Source: Singulisphaera sp. GP187 (lineage in GTDB: Bacteria; Planctomycetota; Planctomycetia; Gemmatales; Gemmataceae). Taken from it: a stretch of DNA of 34,234 nt. The position numbers and the translations under genes are program-made. Below are positions 33,375 through 34,234 of this stretch, in pieces (the first letter of the stretch is position 1; each line of letters starts with the position of its first letter). Location of the stretch: contig CAMDQN010000071.1 of assembly GCA_945905925.1 (NCBI GenBank), positions 1 to 34,234 of the forward strand. Direction: 5' to 3'. Under the pieces are notes generated by a model. The model saw nothing but the letters and a program-made list of their open reading frames with translations, did no database searches and was not told the DNA's origin.

Positions 33375-33540
33375 TCACTTCACCCCGAACGCGTCCTTCA
33401 CCTTTGCCGCGTCCTTGACCTTACCACTCTTCACGAGCGATTCGACTTCATCCGACGAGCCGACGCCCGTGGCCGTGACCGTGTAACCGGGAGCGGCTCC
33501 GGAAATCAGGCTGAGAACGTATGTGGAGAGAAATACGACG
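33375..33540 (-). pseudogene. Gene remnant or fragment
   Basis: The minus-strand frame that stops at TGA 33375-33377 is open for about 55 codons and its codons are strongly GC3-biased, like real genes here. It reads STYVLSLISGAAPGYTVTAT, then VGSSDEVESLVKSGKVKDAA and KVKDAFGVK. There is no ATG or other good start. It is probably the end of a gene whose beginning has been lost or interrupted. The family is not recognisable. It is in the gap between thrC and the FHA gene. Confidence 0.3.
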
Positions 33541-33617
33541 CACCTCCGAATTGGCGGAACAACCCGGAGAATACCGCGACCGGGTAACGGTTCCCCACTG
33601 CACTCACGGGCGTGGCG

Positions 33618-33626
33618 TGGTATAAA
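33618..33626 (+). promoter_or_regulatory. Extended -10 promoter for the FHA gene
   Basis: TGG followed by TATAAA (33618-33626) is an extended -10 element; no good -35 is found. Transcription would start near 33633, giving a leader of about 19 bases with GGAG before ATG 33652. Confidence 0.5.
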
Positions 33627-33651
33627 CAGATGATCTCACCGGAGTCAGCCC

Positions 33652-34059
33652 ATGCCCGCGCACCTGCTCTCACTCGCCGACGGCCCCAGCATCCTTCTCG
33701 ACAAGCCAATTCTGCTGTTCGGGCGCCATGAGGAATGCGACGTGCAGTTGAACTCGAAGAAGGTGTCGCGCCGCCATTGCGTGCTTGCGCAGGTGAACGA
33801 TTACCTCGTGATTCGCGACCTCGGCAGTACGAACGGCGTGCGCATCAACGGCGAGCGGGTCACGGAGAGGCAATTGCGGCCCGGCGACGAAATGCAAATC
33901 GGGAACTTCAAGTACCAGGTGTGCGGCGACCTGCTCGGTCGCTCGGAGGAACACGCATCGGCGGGCGAATACCAGGACATCTCACCCGCGAAACCCGGGG
34001 CCACCGAAGGCCTTCCCCCCAACGCCGACAAGGACACCGGCGAGGAAGCACCCGTTTAA
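33652..34059 (+). CDS. FHA-domain protein
   Basis: This 135-residue protein is a single FHA domain that binds phosphothreonine. Motifs are GRHEECDVQL (Arg25), SRRHCVL (39-45), RDLGSTNGVRING (55-67) and LRPGDEMQIG. A Pro/Glu/Asp-rich tail follows (about 95-135). It is cytoplasmic and has no second domain, so it is an adaptor in a Ser/Thr kinase pathway. No kinase is next to it in this window. GGAG lies seven bases before the ATG, and an extended -10 promoter is just upstream. Confidence 0.88.
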   Translation: MPAHLLSLADGPSILLDKPILLFGRHEECDVQLNSKKVSRRHCVLAQVNDYLVIRDLGSTNGVRINGERVTERQLRPGDEMQIGNFKYQVCGDLLGRSEEHASAGEYQDISPAKPGATEGLPPNADKDTGEEAPV

Positions 34060-34173
34060 CAGAGGGGGAAGAAGGGGTGATAAGACCAACCCTTTCAACT
34101 TTGGTTTTCTTGACGTATCTTGTCATCTGGTAACTGGTTGACCACAGTTTGTTATTCTCAGAGTCACGCACGG

Positions 34174-34234
34174 ATGCGGCTCCCTCCAACGCACAAGCCG
34201 TCCAAATCACGCGTCCAACTGGCCGATCTGTTGG
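34174..34234 (+). CDS. Possible start of a gene, cut by the window end
   Basis: The frame from ATG 34174 is open to the window end for 20 codons (MRLPPTHKPSKSRVQLADLL). The preceding bases (GAGTCACGCACGG) hold only a weak ribosome binding site. The preceding 114 bases hold no other obvious gene. Too little is visible to name a family. Confidence 0.3.
   Translation, partial: MRLPPTHKPSKSRVQLADLL

Noticed and set aside
34060-34173. Promoter candidates near TTGACG and TTGACC after the FHA gene
   Set aside because: Neither has a recognisable -10 at the right distance.

Overview
The window is a GC-rich bacterial chromosome segment that most probably comes from a planctomycete of the Gemmata type (Gemmataceae). 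Three DUF1501 proteins, a 993-residue protein combining a planctomycete cytochrome c motif with DUF1549 and DUF1553, and tetrahydromethanopterin (H4MPT) biosynthesis genes in a bacterium point to this group. I saw no rRNA, tRNA, CRISPR array or transposase. The assignment is from protein families only.

Layout. 1-3781: the end of an unidentified gene, a glycine-zipper lipoprotein (minus strand), then an RNase Z-like metallo-hydrolase, a small exported protein and an FtsX-type permease (plus strand). 3784-11663: a minus-strand run of five close genes read as MFS transporter, amidohydrolase, cytochrome/DUF1549/DUF1553 protein, DUF1501 protein and enolase-superfamily enzyme, which looks like a catabolic operon. 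11858-14764: two more DUF1501 genes on the plus strand. 14775-25180: about 10 kb all on the minus strand, read as ABC exporter, GT39 and GT2 glycosyltransferases, a dihydropteroate-synthase-like protein, a TlpA-like thioredoxin, PabB, DUF447 and beta-RFAP synthase. PabB makes the precursor of p-aminobenzoate, which beta-RFAP synthase uses, so four of these genes plausibly serve H4MPT synthesis. 25322-34234: a J-domain-like membrane protein, an HU protein with a basic tail, TypA, SixA, a degenerate metallopeptidase-like protein, DapB, threonine synthase, an FHA protein and the start of one more gene.

The most unusual feature is a set of long, nearly perfect inverted repeats of several unrelated sequences placed in gene gaps (about 2037, 4912, 13281, 15735, 19205, 29823 and 31786). 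Pieces of two of these families recur inside the GT39 coding sequence, and a third supplies the C-terminal tail of the dihydropteroate-synthase-like protein. These elements seem to be remodelling gene ends and gene interiors. This is the observation I would follow up first.

Several starts were moved inward from the longest possible reading frame because of ribosome binding sites, promoter position, overlap with the upstream stop codon or family alignment. Each case is stated in its entry.
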